Source of the DNA: Arthrobacter crystallopoietes BAB-32
GTDB lineage: Bacteria > Actinomycetota > Actinomycetes > Actinomycetales > Micrococcaceae
Length of the DNA: 48,472 nt
Assembly (NCBI RefSeq): GCF_000328305.2
Contig: NZ_ANPE02000084.1
Location: forward strand, 28 to 48,499
Reading direction: 5' to 3'
The notes under the pieces were generated by a model. It had not been told where the DNA came from. It did not search any database and worked only from the letters and a program-made list of their open reading frames with translations. The translations under genes and the position numbers were made by a program. Of the stretch, positions 7,223-17,389 are shown in pieces; the first letter of the stretch is position 1, and every line of letters starts with the position of its first letter.

Positions 7223-9249
7223 TTAACCGGCGATGCGCTGCAGGATCTGAAGGGCAACCGACCGGTCCCTGGTCGCCCAAAACGGCGGTAGCGCTGCCCT
7301 CAGGAAGCCACCGTACCGGGCGTTGGCCAAGCGGGAATCCAGCACGGCCACCATGCCCCTGTCTCCGGCCGCGCGGATAAGTCGGCCGGCGCCCTGAGCA
7401 AGCCGAATCGCGGCATGGGTTGCAGAAACCGCCATGAAGCCGTTGCCCCCTGACTGCGAGACCGCCCGGGTACGGGCTGTCATCAGCGGATCATCCGGAC
7501 GTGGAAACGGGATCCGGTCAATAATCACCAGCCGGCAGGCTTCGCCCGGTACATCGACGCCCTGCCACAGTGTCATGGTTCCGAACAGGCAGGTATTTGG
7601 TTCAGCGGAGAACTGCTTGACCAATGCCGCCATCGAAGACTCCCCCTGACAAAGAATCTCGAGGGGCAGCCGACTGCGCATCTCAGCCGCCGCTTCCTCA
7701 GCGGCACGTCGCGATGAGAAGAGTCCCAGAGCCCCACCGCCCGAGGCCCTTAGCAAGGCTTCCAGCTCATCCAACTGTTCCGGACTGGTGCCTCTTGCAG
7801 GCTTGGGCAGGTCGGCCGCCACGTAGAGCACGCCCTGCTTGGGGTAGTTGAACGGGCTGCCCACATCTGCGGTCGTGAACGCCGGGCGCCGTCACCCAAC
7901 AGTCCGAGCGACCCGGCCACAGCATCGAACGCTCTGCCGATGGCCAGCGTCGCGGAGGTCAGCACGACTGTGTGTCCGTCGAAGAGCCCCTCGCGGAGCT
8001 TGGACGCAACGCTTAGTGGCGCGATGTTCACCGTCGGAGGCAGCGTATCGTCGGCCGGTCCATACCCGACACCCGCTATGAAGTTGGCGGGTCGCGTGAT
8101 CCACAGCACTTCTCGCGAGTGAGGCGACGAAAGCATTCTGTCGCACAGTTCCAGAATCGCCACAAGCCGTGATCGGGCCATTTGGCGCCCGCCGTCCGAT
8201 GCACTGGATGAATCCGGTTTGGAATCGGATACCGCTGATCGTGCTGCTTCCCGCAGTTGGCTCAAAGCAAGTTCCTGCTCAGGCCGAAGCCCGGACGCCA
8301 GGAGACCCGTCGGCGCCCCTTCGAAGGCCGATTCAAAACTCCTGGAAGCGGCCGTAAGTGCATCTACGCTGATACCAGTATGCTTGCGCGCACTGGACGC
8401 TGCAGCGGTGATCATGGCCGTGGAGAGCTGGCCTGCCACCGCGCTGGTGACACGGTCCTGCAGTTCGTGTGCCTCGTCGATGACGACGAAGTCATAGTCG
8501 GGCAGGACAGCGAGCCCTTCAAACGCATTGATCGCCAGCATGGCATGGTTCGTGATGACTACGTCTGCCTCTGCTGCGCGCAGCCGGGCACGCTCGCTGA
8601 AGCACTCCGCTGCCAACGGGCATTTCTGCGACCCCAGGCATTCCATCGCGCTAACGGAGACCTGCCTCCACGCCCTGTCGCTGACGCCGGGGACGATTTC
8701 GTCCCGGTCACCAGTTTCGGTCTCTTCTGCCCAGGACCTGAGGCGCACGATTTCCTGGCCCAAGGCAGAAGTCGGTGCCGGCGCCGGATGCGGTACGGAC
8801 TCCTCCCCCAGGCTGAACAGCGCTTCCGGAGCTTCGTCGGCCGGGAATCCGCCTCCAAGCTTATGCAGGCAGAGATAGTTGTTACGCCCCTTGAGCAGCG
8901 CAGCGTCCACTGGACGAGGCAGCTCCTCCGCGATGGCGTCCAGCAACCGGGGAAGGTCGCGCTTGACGATCTGGGATTGCAGAGCCAGCGTTGCGGTGGC
9001 CACTATCGCCGGCTTGTCACTCTCAAGGGCATGGACAATCAGGGGAATGAGGTAGGCCAGGGACTTGCCGGTCCCCGTTCCGGCCTGGACCAGCAGGTGC
9101 TCCCGCCGGCGGAAGGCCCTGTCGACTTTGCCGGCCATGTCGTGCTGGCCCGGGCGGTTCTGCCCGCCCATGGCCTGTACTGCTACGTCCAGCAGCCGCA
9201 GGGCCTCCTGCTGTTGCTCCGATGCCTCAGCCACGCCGGACAAAGGCAT
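7223..9249 (-). pseudogene. dinG: DinG/XPD-type ATP-dependent DNA helicase, frameshifted as sequenced
   Basis: An SF2 iron-sulfur helicase, about 675 residues when the frame is repaired. The N-terminal part has Walker A (AGTGTGKS, near residue 60), four Fe-S cysteines (LCLHKL and ECLGSQKCPLAAEC) and the DEAH box (VIDEAHELQ). The C-terminal part has the later motifs (TMTLWQGVDVPGE, IRLAQGAGRLIR). The frame changes near 7884-7886, where a run of three G (plus strand) should probably be four; that would restore GAPAFTTADVGSPFNYP. The start is uncertain: ATG at 9249 or GTG at 9237, both overlapping the end of hflX. As sequenced the protein would lack motifs IV-VI. Base-calling error is likelier than a real mutation. 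Confidence 0.88.
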
Positions 9250-10777
9250 CCAGTTCGGCCGCCAGCCCTTCACGAACCATGACTTCCAGCTCGGTACCCT
9301 CTTCCCCATGATGCATCGCCAGGATTTCGGCATCCGGGCTGTGCAAACGGCTGACCACATCGCCTCGGTCATACGGAATCAACAGTTCCAATTTCACCGT
9401 TGGACGCGGAATGCCGCCGCTGATCGCCTGAAGCAGTTCGGGGATGCCTTGCCCGGTTCGTGCCGAGACGACGACATGCCGCGGCTCACGCCGCCGCAGC
9501 CGCTCGATAGTGAACGGATCCGCTGCGTCTGCTTTGTTGAGCACGACGATCTCGGGAATCTTGCGGGCATCCACTTCGGCGAGGACTTCGCGGACCGCGG
9601 CAATCTGTCCTTCCGGATCTGGGTGCGAGGCGTCCACGACGTGCAGGAGCAGGTCCGCATCCGCTGCTTCCTCGAGCGTGGACCGGAATGCCTCAACCAG
9701 CTGCGTTGGCAGCGAGCGGACAAACCCGACGGTATCAGCCAGTGTGTAGCCCAGCCCGTCCGCCGTTTCCGCTTTACGCACGGTCGGATCGAGCGTGGCG
9801 AACAGAGCGTTCTCCACCAGTACGCCGGCATTCGTTAGCCGGTTCAACAGGGACGATTTCCCGGCATTCGTATATCCCACGATGGCGACCGACGGAACCG
9901 CATGGCGCTTGCGGTTGGCCCGCTTCGTTTCCCGGGCGGGCTTCATTCCGGTGATCTCGCGACGCAGTTTCGCCATCCGGGTGCGGATCCGCCGGCGGTC
10001 AAGCTCGATCTTCGTCTCGCCGGGGCCGCGCGACCCGATTCCTCCGCCCGCAGCACCGACACGGCCACCGGCCTGACGGGACATGCTTTCACCCCAGCCA
10101 CGCAGGCGGGGCAGCAGGTACTCCAGCTGGGCAAGTTCGACCTGTGCCTTGCCTTCACGGCTCTTGGCGTGCTGCGCGAAGATGTCGAGGATCAGCGCCG
10201 TTCGGTCGATAACCTTGACCTTGACGATGTCCTCGAGCCCACGCCGCTGCGACGGGGACAGCTCGCTGTCGACGATCACTGTGTCGGCTCCGGTCGACAT
10301 GACGATGTCCCGCAGCTCCTGCGCCTTGCCTGAACCCAGGAAGGTTCCGGGGTCCGGCTTCAGCCGGCGCTGAACGACGCCGTCCAGCACTTCGGAACCG
10401 GCAGTCTCCGCCAGGGCCGCCAGCTCCCGCAGCGAATTTTCGGCGTCCTCAGCCGTGCCCTCGGTCCACAGACCGGCCAGCACGACGCGTTCCAGCCGCA
10501 GCTGGCGGTATTCGACCTCGGTGACGTCTTCAAGTTCCGTCGATAGGCCTGCCACGCGCCGAAGGGCACGCCGTTCCTCGAGGTCCTGTTGCTCGCCGTC
10601 GTACTCTGAGTGTTCCTCATCCAAGGTCGAGATGGCCTGCGCCTTGCCCCGGACGCCGCTGCCCGTCTTCGATCGGGCCGCTGTGTCCTTGGCCAGGATC
10701 CGGTCTATGACGGCCTGGATTTCCTCCGGTGTCAGTTTCGGTTCCTCTGCCGGCTGGCCGGCGCTGTTGTTGGTCAT
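9227..10777 (-). CDS. hflX: Ribosome-associated GTPase HflX
   Basis: A 516-residue HflX family GTPase that splits stalled or stressed ribosomes. After a polar, acidic N-terminal extension (about 1-75) come the HflX N-terminal domain, the glycine-rich linker with RQAGGRVGAAGGG and GPGETK (about 235-256), and the G domain: G1 GYTNAGKS (301-308), G3 DTVGFVRSLP, G4 LNKAD, and a C-terminal domain. The ATG at 10777 (MTNNSAGQP) is preceded by AAGGAG at good spacing; a longer upstream frame is rejected. The last codons overlap the dinG start. The hflX-lexA neighbourhood is conserved in actinobacteria. Confidence 0.95.
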   Translation of the reverse strand: MTNNSAGQPAEEPKLTPEEIQAVIDRILAKDTAARSKTGSGVRGKAQAISTLDEEHSEYDGEQQDLEERRALRRVAGLSTELEDVTEVEYRQLRLERVVLAGLWTEGTAEDAENSLRELAALAETAGSEVLDGVVQRRLKPDPGTFLGSGKAQELRDIVMSTGADTVIVDSELSPSQRRGLEDIVKVKVIDRTALILDIFAQHAKSREGKAQVELAQLEYLLPRLRGWGESMSRQAGGRVGAAGGGIGSRGPGETKIELDRRRIRTRMAKLRREITGMKPARETKRANRKRHAVPSVAIVGYTNAGKSSLLNRLTNAGVLVENALFATLDPTVRKAETADGLGYTLADTVGFVRSLPTQLVEAFRSTLEEAADADLLLHVVDASHPDPEGQIAAVREVLAEVDARKIPEIVVLNKADAADPFTIERLRRREPRHVVVSARTGQGIPELLQAISGGIPRPTVKLELLIPYDRGDVVSRLHSPDAEILAMHHGEEGTELEVMVREGLAAELDAFVRRG

Positions 10778-11189
10778 GCTCTCCTTTGGAAGGTCTGTAG
10801 ATCTATGGTAGTCCTCTGCTACGCCCCGGGGGTCGTTTGGACCAGGTTGTCGATGAAGGGTCAAGAGGGGCTCCTGGACTTGCAAGCAGCTCTCCCTGGG
10901 GCGACACACCGGGCGTCTGGACAACACAGTGGTTCATGGCTGGACGTCAGCTAGACGATACGGCGTGCAGCGCAGGGGGAAGATCGGAAAATGACAGGTC
11001 ATCTGGCGGTGGTCGGAACCACCCGCCCCGGAGCCGGGCTCTACGGAACGGAGGTGCTGTGCGGGCCGGGAACCGGCAGTATCCACCGCGGTCACTTGTT
11101 TGTCATGCCGTCCAGCATAACAGGCTCCGCCCGGGGCTTAGGTACGCCTAGATACACTTTCTGCTGCAAGCGCACTAGTCTGGCGCATT
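10778..11189. other. Intergenic region between divergent hflX and methyltransferase genes
   Basis: About 410 bases with no supported gene. It must hold the promoters of hflX (minus) and the methyltransferase gene (plus). A small perfect hairpin (GGTGGT, loop CGGA, ACCACC at 11008-11023) is visible without a T-run. A 90-codon open frame at 10991-11263 has no recognisable content and overlaps the methyltransferase gene in another frame. No tRNA-like fold or known RNA motif was seen. Confidence 0.6.
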
Positions 11190-11809
11190 ATGGCCACCGA
11201 TCACTACTTCAGCGCCGAACCAGGCAAGCCGGAGGTACGCAAGCCGCTGACCGTAGAGCTTGACGGCCAGCTTCGGACATTGACGACGTCCAACGGCATT
11301 TTCAGTCCCGACGGGATCGACAAGGGTACCGCGGTACTGCTGGCCGACGTTCCGCCTCCGCCCGCGGAGGGGAATCTCCTGGATATCGGCTGCGGCTGGG
11401 GCCCCTCGCGCTGACACTGGGGCTCAAGTCACCCGGCGCCGCGGTGACAGCAGTGGACGTCAATGCCCGCTGCATTGCGTTGACCAATGACAACGCGCGG
11501 CAACTTGGTCTTTCCAACGTGCATGCCTGCCTGCCGGAAGAGGTCGATCCGGAACTGCGTTTCGATACCATCTGGTCTAATCCACCGATCCGGATCGGCA
11601 AGAGCGAACTCCACAGTCTCCTGATTCTGTGGCTGCCACGGCTGGCCACCGGAGGGAATGCGTGGCTGGTAGTGCAGAAAAATCTTGGCTCCGACTCTTT
11701 GCAGCGCTGGTTGGCCAACGAATTGCCATCGGAGTTTACGGTGAGCCGCGAAAGCACTTCCAAGGCCTTCAGGATCCTGCGGATCCACCGCAGCCCTGCT
11801 AAACAATGA
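11190..11809 (+). pseudogene. RsmC-like class I SAM methyltransferase, frameshifted as sequenced
   Basis: Repaired, this is a 206-residue small-domain methyltransferase (MTS family). Motif I is LLDIGCGWG (near residue 70), motif II is AVDVNARC, and the substrate motif NPPIRIG resembles the NPPF of RsmC, a 16S rRNA m2G1207 methyltransferase. In the sequence as given the first frame ends in TGA at 11412-11414, just after GCGWGP. Adding one C to the C4 run at 11402-11405 restores GPLALTLGLKSPGAAVTAVD and joins the two halves. The catalytic NPP motif lies after the break. The 3' end overlaps the convergent dapF by 11 bases. The exact rRNA target is not known. Confidence 0.82.
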
Positions 11810-12731
11810 CTCCGCTGGCCACGAGAGTGGCCGGTCCGCTGAGCTGTACGTGTTCGCGCCCGTCCGGCCCGGGAAAGAACCTGACATTGACGATGCCGCC
11901 GGGAACATTAACTTGCCAGTCATCAGGGGCGCCCTGACCTGCCCAGTAGCGGATCGCCGCCGCGGCGGCGCAGGCCCCTGTTCCGCAAGACTGGGTTTCT
12001 CCCACGCCGCGTTCGTGGACACGCATTGTGATGTGCCCGGATCCCTTGTGGACCAGAGGTTCGGCCGGGACCACGAACTCGACGTTCGTGCCGTTGACGG
12101 GTCTGGGCTCAACCTCGGGCGCATCATGCAGCCTGGCGGCCGAGAGCTCGGAAAGCTCCGCCAATGCGACGACGGTATGAGGATTCCCCATACTGATGCT
12201 CAGCGCTGGGCGGGGTACTTCAAGGCCCGCCACGTTAACGACGGAGTCTGTGGCCTTGGCTGCGGCCTGGTCGGGGTAGATGAATTCCCACGGTCCCATA
12301 TCGACCGCGTAGCCGTCGTCGGAACGGGTGATGACCTTGATGCCGGCGCGGGTGCCGATCACCAATGACTGTCCCTCGGCGAGTTCGACCAGTCCCTGCG
12401 CGATCAGGAAATGCACGAAGACCCGGACACCGTTGCCGCACATCTCCGATACCGAACCGTCGCCGTTGCGGTAGTCCATGAACCATTCCGCTTCCGGTGC
12501 CAGTGCCAGTAGTTCCCGGCCTTCCGGAAGATGCTCGGAACGGACGGCGCGAATGAGTCCGTCACCGCCGATGCCTTGATGCCGGTCGCAAAGCACAGCG
12601 ACGGCTGCAGAGTTGATCGGATTCCCGTCGTCCGGATCAGCGAGCAGGACGAAGTCATTGCCGGTGCCGTGGCCCTTGGAGAAGGCAAGGCCGGTCAGGG
12701 AATGCAGGACGGCGGAAGAAGAGTCGGTCAC
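11799..12731 (-). CDS. dapF: Diaminopimelate epimerase DapF
   Basis: A cofactor-independent epimerase (310 residues) that converts LL- to meso-diaminopimelate for lysine and peptidoglycan. The two catalytic cysteines are Cys98 ([10 protein letters not shown]) and Cys249 (QSCGTGACA). The substrate motif [11 protein letters not shown] is near the N-terminus. Actinobacterial DapF is slightly longer than the 275-residue E. coli form, as here. It starts with GTG at 12731, overlapping the miaA stop by GTGA, so it is coupled to miaA. dapA and dapB of the same pathway lie elsewhere in this window. Confidence 0.95.
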   Translation of the reverse strand: MTDSSSAVLHSLTGLAFSKGHGTGNDFVLLADPDDGNPINSAAVAVLCDRHQGIGGDGLIRAVRSEHLPEGRELLALAPEAEWFMDYRNGDGSVSEMCGNGVRVFVHFLIAQGLVELAEGQSLVIGTRAGIKVITRSDDGYAVDMGPWEFIYPDQAAAKATDSVVNVAGLEVPRPALSISMGNPHTVVALAELSELSAARLHDAPEVEPRPVNGTNVEFVVPAEPLVHKGSGHITMRVHERGVGETQSCGTGACAAAAAIRYWAGQGAPDDWQVNVPGGIVNVRFFPGPDGREHVQLSGPATLVASGVIV

Positions 12732-13651
12732 TGTCCCAGCTTATCGATCCGGGCAAGCGCTTTCTCCACGAGCTTCGGCTCCTGCCATCCGAGCCACTGG
12801 ATGCGCGGGTCGGCACGGAACCATGTGAGCTGGCGCCGGGCGAACTTCCGCGTGGCGGTGATGGTATCTTCGGCTGCTTCTTCCACGGTCCACGCGGCGT
12901 CCAAGACCCGGAGGAACTGCGAGTAGCCCAAGGCTTTGGACGCTGTCCTGCCCTCCCGCAGGCCGTGCAGATCCAGCTGCCGGACTTCCTCAAGCAAGCC
13001 CTGTTCCACCATGCGGTGTACTCTCAAGGCCAACCGTCCCTTTAATTCCTCCCGATGGACATCCAGACCGAGCTGCACGGCCGGCTGCCAGTACTGGCGT
13101 TCCGGCATGAAGGAGCTGAAGGGCCGTCCGGTCAACTCGTGGACTTCGAGCGCGCGAACGACGCGCCGGGCATCTCCCAGCCGCCCGGCAGACACTGGAT
13201 CAACATCCGCCAGGCGCCGGCGAAGAGCGTCGAATCCTTCGGTGGCCAGTTCTTCCTCGAGCCTGGCCCGTAGCCTCGGTTCCGTCCCCGGGAATTCAAT
13301 AACGTCAAGCGCGGCCCTGATATACAGCCCAGAGCCGCCGGCGAGAATGGCCCTTTTGCCCCGGCTGTGGATGTCCGCGATCACCTGGCGCGCCTGCAGC
13401 TGGAACGCGGACACACTGGCTTCCTCACGCACATCGAGGATGTCCAGCAGGTGGTGCGGGATCCCCTGCCGTTCCTCAAACGTCATCTTGGCGGTGCCGA
13501 TGTCCATCCCGCGGTAGAACTGCATCGCGTCGGCATTGACCACTTCCGCATCCAGCCGTTGCGCCAACGCAACGGCAAGATCGGATTTGCCTGATCCGGT
13601 AGGGCCCACAACAGCAATCACGGCCGGCGCGGCCGCTGGTGCAGTCACCAT
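12728..13651 (-). CDS. miaA: tRNA dimethylallyltransferase MiaA
   Basis: MiaA adds the dimethylallyl group to A37 of tRNAs that read codons beginning with U. The protein has 307 residues. The P-loop is [13 protein letters not shown] (near residue 16-22), followed by [15 protein letters not shown] and GIPHHLLDI, then GGSGLYIRA; the C-terminal part has [12 protein letters not shown], which contacts tRNA. The gene follows miaB by 10 bases and overlaps dapF, so the three are one transcript. MiaB acts on the product of MiaA in the same modification. Confidence 0.95.
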   Translation of the reverse strand: MVTAPAAAPAVIAVVGPTGSGKSDLAVALAQRLDAEVVNADAMQFYRGMDIGTAKMTFEERQGIPHHLLDILDVREEASVSAFQLQARQVIADIHSRGKRAILAGGSGLYIRAALDVIEFPGTEPRLRARLEEELATEGFDALRRRLADVDPVSAGRLGDARRVVRALEVHELTGRPFSSFMPERQYWQPAVQLGLDVHREELKGRLALRVHRMVEQGLLEEVRQLDLHGLREGRTASKALGYSQFLRVLDAAWTVEEAAEDTITATRKFARRQLTWFRADPRIQWLGWQEPKLVEKALARIDKLGQ

Positions 13652-13661
13652 GCGACAGCTC

Positions 13662-15185
13662 TCAGCCGCGCACAGGCAGCGAGGGCATACCGAGGGAAAC
13701 CGCCTTGGCGCCTCCCGGCGCCGAGCCTGAAGAGGGAATGCCGCAGGACTCCGCCTGCGAACGGTCCCAGGCGTCCCCGGCCCGGGAGCGACGCACAGAG
13801 TATTCAGCGGGCTGCGGGTCAGCTATGAGGTGGAAGGGAGCCGCTTCGGTAACCGTGACCGTCACAAGGTCGCCGGGACGCGGTACTGCCGCACCTTCCG
13901 GCACGGAGAAGTGGACCAGCCGCTGGTCCCGGGACCTGCCGGAGAGGCGGTGCGTTTCACTCGCCTTGCGTCCCTGCTGCGCAGTGACGAGTACTTCAAC
14001 TTCGGTGCCGACCTGCTTGGCATTTTCCTCGGCCGCTATGCGGTCCTGCAGGGCAATCAGGCGTTCGTACCGCTCCTGCACTACGGACTTGGGCAACTGG
14101 TCCGGGAGCTCGGCAGCTGGGGTGCCGGGCCGCTTCGAGTACTGGAAGGTGAAGGCGGTCGCAAAACGCGCTTGTTCGACGACGTCCAAAGTCGCCTGGA
14201 AATCTTCCTCGGTTTCACCGGGGAAGCCCACAATGATGTCGGTCGAGATGGCGGCATGCGGGATCCGTTCGCGGACTTTGTCCAGGATGCCGAGGAACTT
14301 CTTGGACCGGTACGACCGGCGCATGTCCTTCAGCACCTTATCCGAGCCCGACTGCAGGGGCATGTGCAGCTGCGGCATGACATTCGGTGTTTCAGCCATC
14401 GCATCGATGACGTCGTCCGTAAAGGCGGCTGGATGAGGGCTGGTAAAGCGCACACGCTCAAGGCCTTCAATGCTGCCGCAGGCCCGAAGCAGCTTGGCGA
14501 AGGCCCCTCGGTCGCCGAATTCCACCCCATAGGAATTCACGTTCTGGCCTAACAGCGTTACCTCAATGGCGCCGTCATCGACCAGGGCCTGAACTTCGGA
14601 CAGAATGTCTCCCGGCCGCCGGTCGCGTTCCTTGCCTCGCAGGGACGGCACGATGCAGAAGGTACAGGTGTTGTTGCAGCCGACGGAGATGGACACCCAA
14701 CCCGAATACACGGCATCCCGTTTGGTCGGGAGCGTGGAGGGGAAAACATCCAGTGACTCGAGGATTTCCAGTTGCGCTTCGTTGTTGTGGCGGGCACGCT
14801 CGAGCAGTGCCGGCAGCGACCCCACGTTATGGGTGCCGAATACGACGTCGACCCACGGGGCCTTCTGCAGGATGGTCTCCCGGTCCTTCTGGGCCAGGCA
14901 ACCGCCGACAGCGATTTGCATACCCGGATGGCGTTCTTTGACCGGCGCCAACTGACCCAGATTGCCGTACAGCTTGTTGTCAGCGTTCTCCCGTACCGCG
15001 CACGTATTGAAGACGACGACGTCGGCTTGCCCTTCTTGCGCTTCGACCAGCCCGGCATTTTCCAGCAGCCCGGCCAGGCGCTCGGAATCGTGTACGTTCA
15101 TTTGGCAACCGAACGTGCGCACCTGGTAGGTACGCGGGGAGGCTTGGGTTGCTGTCGGATCGGGGGCAGGGATGGTCACGCTCAC
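13662..15185 (-). CDS. miaB: tRNA-2-methylthio-N6-dimethylallyladenosine synthase MiaB
   Basis: A radical SAM methylthiotransferase (507 residues) that thiomethylates i6A37 in tRNA. The N-terminal UPF0004 domain has three cluster cysteines: Cys27 (FGCQMN), Cys62 (FNTCAVREN) and Cys96 (VGGCLAQ). The radical SAM motif CNNTCTFC supplies Cys170, Cys174 and Cys177. A TRAM domain lies near 385-455. A C-terminal low-complexity tail of about 50 residues is beyond the common core. The start is GTG at 15185 or the in-frame GTG two codons on; the ribosome site is weak. It heads miaB-miaA-dapF. Confidence 0.95.
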   Translation of the reverse strand: MSVTIPAPDPTATQASPRTYQVRTFGCQMNVHDSERLAGLLENAGLVEAQEGQADVVVFNTCAVRENADNKLYGNLGQLAPVKERHPGMQIAVGGCLAQKDRETILQKAPWVDVVFGTHNVGSLPALLERARHNNEAQLEILESLDVFPSTLPTKRDAVYSGWVSISVGCNNTCTFCIVPSLRGKERDRRPGDILSEVQALVDDGAIEVTLLGQNVNSYGVEFGDRGAFAKLLRACGSIEGLERVRFTSPHPAAFTDDVIDAMAETPNVMPQLHMPLQSGSDKVLKDMRRSYRSKKFLGILDKVRERIPHAAISTDIIVGFPGETEEDFQATLDVVEQARFATAFTFQYSKRPGTPAAELPDQLPKSVVQERYERLIALQDRIAAEENAKQVGTEVEVLVTAQQGRKASETHRLSGRSRDQRLVHFSVPEGAAVPRPGDLVTVTVTEAAPFHLIADPQPAEYSVRRSRAGDAWDRSQAESCGIPSSGSAPGGAKAVSLGMPSLPVRG

Positions 15186-15278
15186 TTCTTAAGGGTAAGA
15201 CCTTCCCGGCAGCGTCCCACAATCGACGCGGACGACTGTTCCCCGGTGCCACGGCCCGGCATCCATCATCTACCCCGG

Positions 15279-15848
15279 CTACACCGTTGGTTCCCAGTCC
15301 CCGTCGCCGGCGTGGAGTTCTTCGGTCACTATCCGAAAAGCCAAAGAGGGCGGGTAGCCCTTGCGCGCCAGCATCGAGGCCAGGCGCCGCACGTGCTTGT
15401 CCCTCGTCTGCCGATCCGCCAAGTCCCAGTCGGGCCGGATCTTCCTCCGCACAAGGTCCCTGGCGCTTGCCGCCTCGTTTTCCGGGCTGACTTGCTCGAG
15501 CGCTTCATCTGCCAGTTCGGCAGTGATCCCCTTATCCGCCAGCTCACGTTTCAAGGCGCCACGGGCCAACGATCTTGATTGGAAGCGGCTGCGCACCCAC
15601 ATTCGGGCGAACTCGGCGTCATCGACCAGATGGACTTCCTCGAAGCGGTCCAGGACGGCAGCAGCGACCTCTGCCGGCACGTTCCGTTCCGACAGCTTAT
15701 CCGCCAGTTGTTTTCTGCTGCGCGGTCCGAGTGTCAATTGCCGGAGAACGATGGACCGGGCAACTTCATGCGGGTCGGCTTCCGGCGTCTGATCTGCCGG
15801 AGAGCCGGGGCTGGGTGCCCCTGCGCCCCGGCTGCTACGGCCAGCCAC
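15279..15848 (-). CDS. recX: Regulatory protein RecX
   Basis: RecX binds RecA filaments and inhibits RecA activity. The 189-residue protein has a proline-rich N-terminus, then three-helix RecX repeats: SIVLRQLTLGPRSRKQLADKL, VPAEVAAAVLDRFEEVHLVDD and ARGALKRELADKGI. It starts with GTG at 15848, five bases after the recA stop, so it is co-transcribed with recA and likely SOS-induced. The 93 bases to miaB contain no clear terminator, so read-through into miaB is possible. Confidence 0.94.
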   Translation of the reverse strand: MAGRSSRGAGAPSPGSPADQTPEADPHEVARSIVLRQLTLGPRSRKQLADKLSERNVPAEVAAAVLDRFEEVHLVDDAEFARMWVRSRFQSRSLARGALKRELADKGITAELADEALEQVSPENEAASARDLVRRKIRPDWDLADRQTRDKHVRRLASMLARKGYPPSLAFRIVTEELHAGDGDWEPTV

Positions 15849-15853
15849 AAAAA

Positions 15854-16903
15854 TCAGAAACCGTCCACGGCCTTGAGCTTGGGCTCTTCGACGGCCTCTT
15901 CCTCGGTCTTGTCGATGCCGAGTTTCTGCCGGATCTTGCGCTCCAGCTCGTCCGCCAGATCCGGGTTGTCCTTCAGGAACTTCCGGGCATTCTCCTTGCC
16001 CTGTCCAAGCTGGTCACCGTCGTAGGTGAACCAGGCTCCTGACTTCTTGACGAGGGAGTGTTCGACGCCCATGTCGATCAGCCCGCCTTCGCGCGAAATT
16101 CCCTGGCCGTACAGGATGTCGAACTCGGCCTGCTTGAACGGCGGGGCCATCTTGTTCTTGACGATTTTGGCGCGGGTACGGTTGCCAACCGGGTTGGCAC
16201 CCTCTTTGAGGGTCTCGATCCTGCGCACGTCAATGCGCACAGAGGCATAGAATTTCAGGGCCTTGCCGCCCGTGGTCGTTTCCGGGCTGCCAAAAAACAC
16301 GCCGATCTTCTCACGGAGCTGGTTGATAAAGATGGCAGTGGTCTTGCTCTGGCTCAGGCGTCCGGTGATTTTTCGCAGAGCCTGGCTCATCAGCCGGGCC
16401 TGCAGGCCAACGTGGCTGTCACCCATTTCGCCTTCGATTTCGGCGCGCGGCACGAGCGCGGCCACGGAGTCGATGACGACAATGTCGAGCGAGCCGGAGC
16501 CCACGAGCATGTCCATGATTTCCAGTGCCTGCTCGCCGGTATCCGGCTGGGACACCAGCAACGCATCCGTGTCCACACCGAGCTTCTTGGCATATTCCGG
16601 GTCGAGCGCGTGTTCGGCATCGATGAAGGCCGCGATGCCGCCGTTGCGCTGGGCATTGGCTACGGCGTGCAGGGCAACCGTTGTCTTACCAGAGGACTCC
16701 GGGCCGTAGATCTCGACAACGCGCCCGCGGGGCAGGCCGCCGATGCCCAGCGCCACATCGAGGGCAATGGAACTGGTGGAAATAGTCTCGATCGGGGCGC
16801 GCGTCTCGTCCCCGAGCCGCATCACCGATCCCTTGCCGAACTGCTTGTCGATCTGTGCGAGTGCTGCTTCCAGCGCCTTTTCACGGTCAGCTGCTGCGGC
16901 CAT
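15854..16903 (-). CDS. recA: Recombinase RecA
   Basis: RecA (349 residues) forms filaments on single-stranded DNA, drives strand exchange and stimulates LexA self-cleavage. Walker A is GPESSGKTT (67-75). Later landmarks are [29 protein letters not shown] (Walker B), the DNA-binding loop region [18 protein letters not shown] and [10 protein letters not shown]. The C-terminus is acidic ([16 protein letters not shown]). No intein is present, unlike some mycobacterial recA genes. The upstream region of about 200 bases carries a degenerate LexA box. Confidence 0.98.
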   Translation of the reverse strand: MAAAADREKALEAALAQIDKQFGKGSVMRLGDETRAPIETISTSSIALDVALGIGGLPRGRVVEIYGPESSGKTTVALHAVANAQRNGGIAAFIDAEHALDPEYAKKLGVDTDALLVSQPDTGEQALEIMDMLVGSGSLDIVVIDSVAALVPRAEIEGEMGDSHVGLQARLMSQALRKITGRLSQSKTTAIFINQLREKIGVFFGSPETTTGGKALKFYASVRIDVRRIETLKEGANPVGNRTRAKIVKNKMAPPFKQAEFDILYGQGISREGGLIDMGVEHSLVKKSGAWFTYDGDQLGQGKENARKFLKDNPDLADELERKIRQKLGIDKTEEEAVEEPKLKAVDGF

Positions 16904-17071
16904 TGTTCACCTCGGTTTCTTATGGCCCCTGCGGGCCTTGTTCTTTGCTCACTTCGACCGTAGCCTCCCGCTCCGACAGAATTCGCAGTGCGAGTGCAGC
17001 TGTGGAGAAGTCATTCAAGGGACCACGGTTCCCGGCTCTGTGTAGGAGCATAACTGCCCCGTAAGGAACAT

Positions 17072-17087
17072 TCGAACACATCTGCGA
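17072..17087. promoter_or_regulatory. Degenerate LexA box upstream of recA
   Basis: TCGAACACATCTGCGA has a perfect left half (TCGAAC) and a right half CTGCGA that matches GTTCGA at four of six positions. It lies about 170 bases upstream of the recA start, between recA and the DUF3046 gene. SOS control of recA is expected; this is the best candidate site seen. Confidence 0.6.
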
Positions 17088-17107
17088 ATTTAGCCGGTCG
17101 TGTCGTC

Positions 17108-17335
17108 CTAGCGCGAGGGCTTGATGTCGCGTCCCAACCGTCGCTCGGCGGGCACCTCCTGCATCTCGCAGACTTCAAGCCATACAGCTTTCGGCGGAAT
17201 GCCGGCCGCGAGGGCCTCAGCGGCGGTACGCCCGCCGAGCGATGTCAGCACTAAATCGGCAGCCAGAACCCGAGAGTAGTTGGAGCCGAACTCCTCGTCC
17301 ATCAGCCGCCAGAAATCACTCAACCGCACGTTCAC
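17108..17335 (-). CDS. DUF3046 family protein
   Basis: A 75-residue protein with the DUF3046 pattern: MNVRLSDFWRLMDEEFG at the start, then SYSRVLA-like helix text (YSRVLAADLVL), LGGRTAAEALAAG and PKAVWLEVCEMQEVPAERR near the end. The family sits next to recA across actinobacteria and has no known function. It is co-oriented with recA but 200 bases away, across the recA promoter. The start at 17335 has the conserved family N-terminus. Confidence 0.9.
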   Translation of the reverse strand: MNVRLSDFWRLMDEEFGSNYSRVLAADLVLTSLGGRTAAEALAAGIPPKAVWLEVCEMQEVPAERRLGRDIKPSR

Positions 17336-17389
17336 ATCTTCTCATGCCCGAAGGGCGCCGTCTGCGCAGCTGCTCACTACAATGTCCTC

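Noticed and set aside
10778-11189. Possible tRNA or small RNA in the gap
   Set aside because: No T-loop consensus or cloverleaf; only one short hairpin without a terminator tail.
10991-11263. 90-codon frame in the hflX/methyltransferase gap
   Set aside because: No family text, no ribosome site, and it overlaps the methyltransferase gene in another frame.
15854-16903. Intein in recA, as in some mycobacteria
   Set aside because: recA is uninterrupted at 349 residues.
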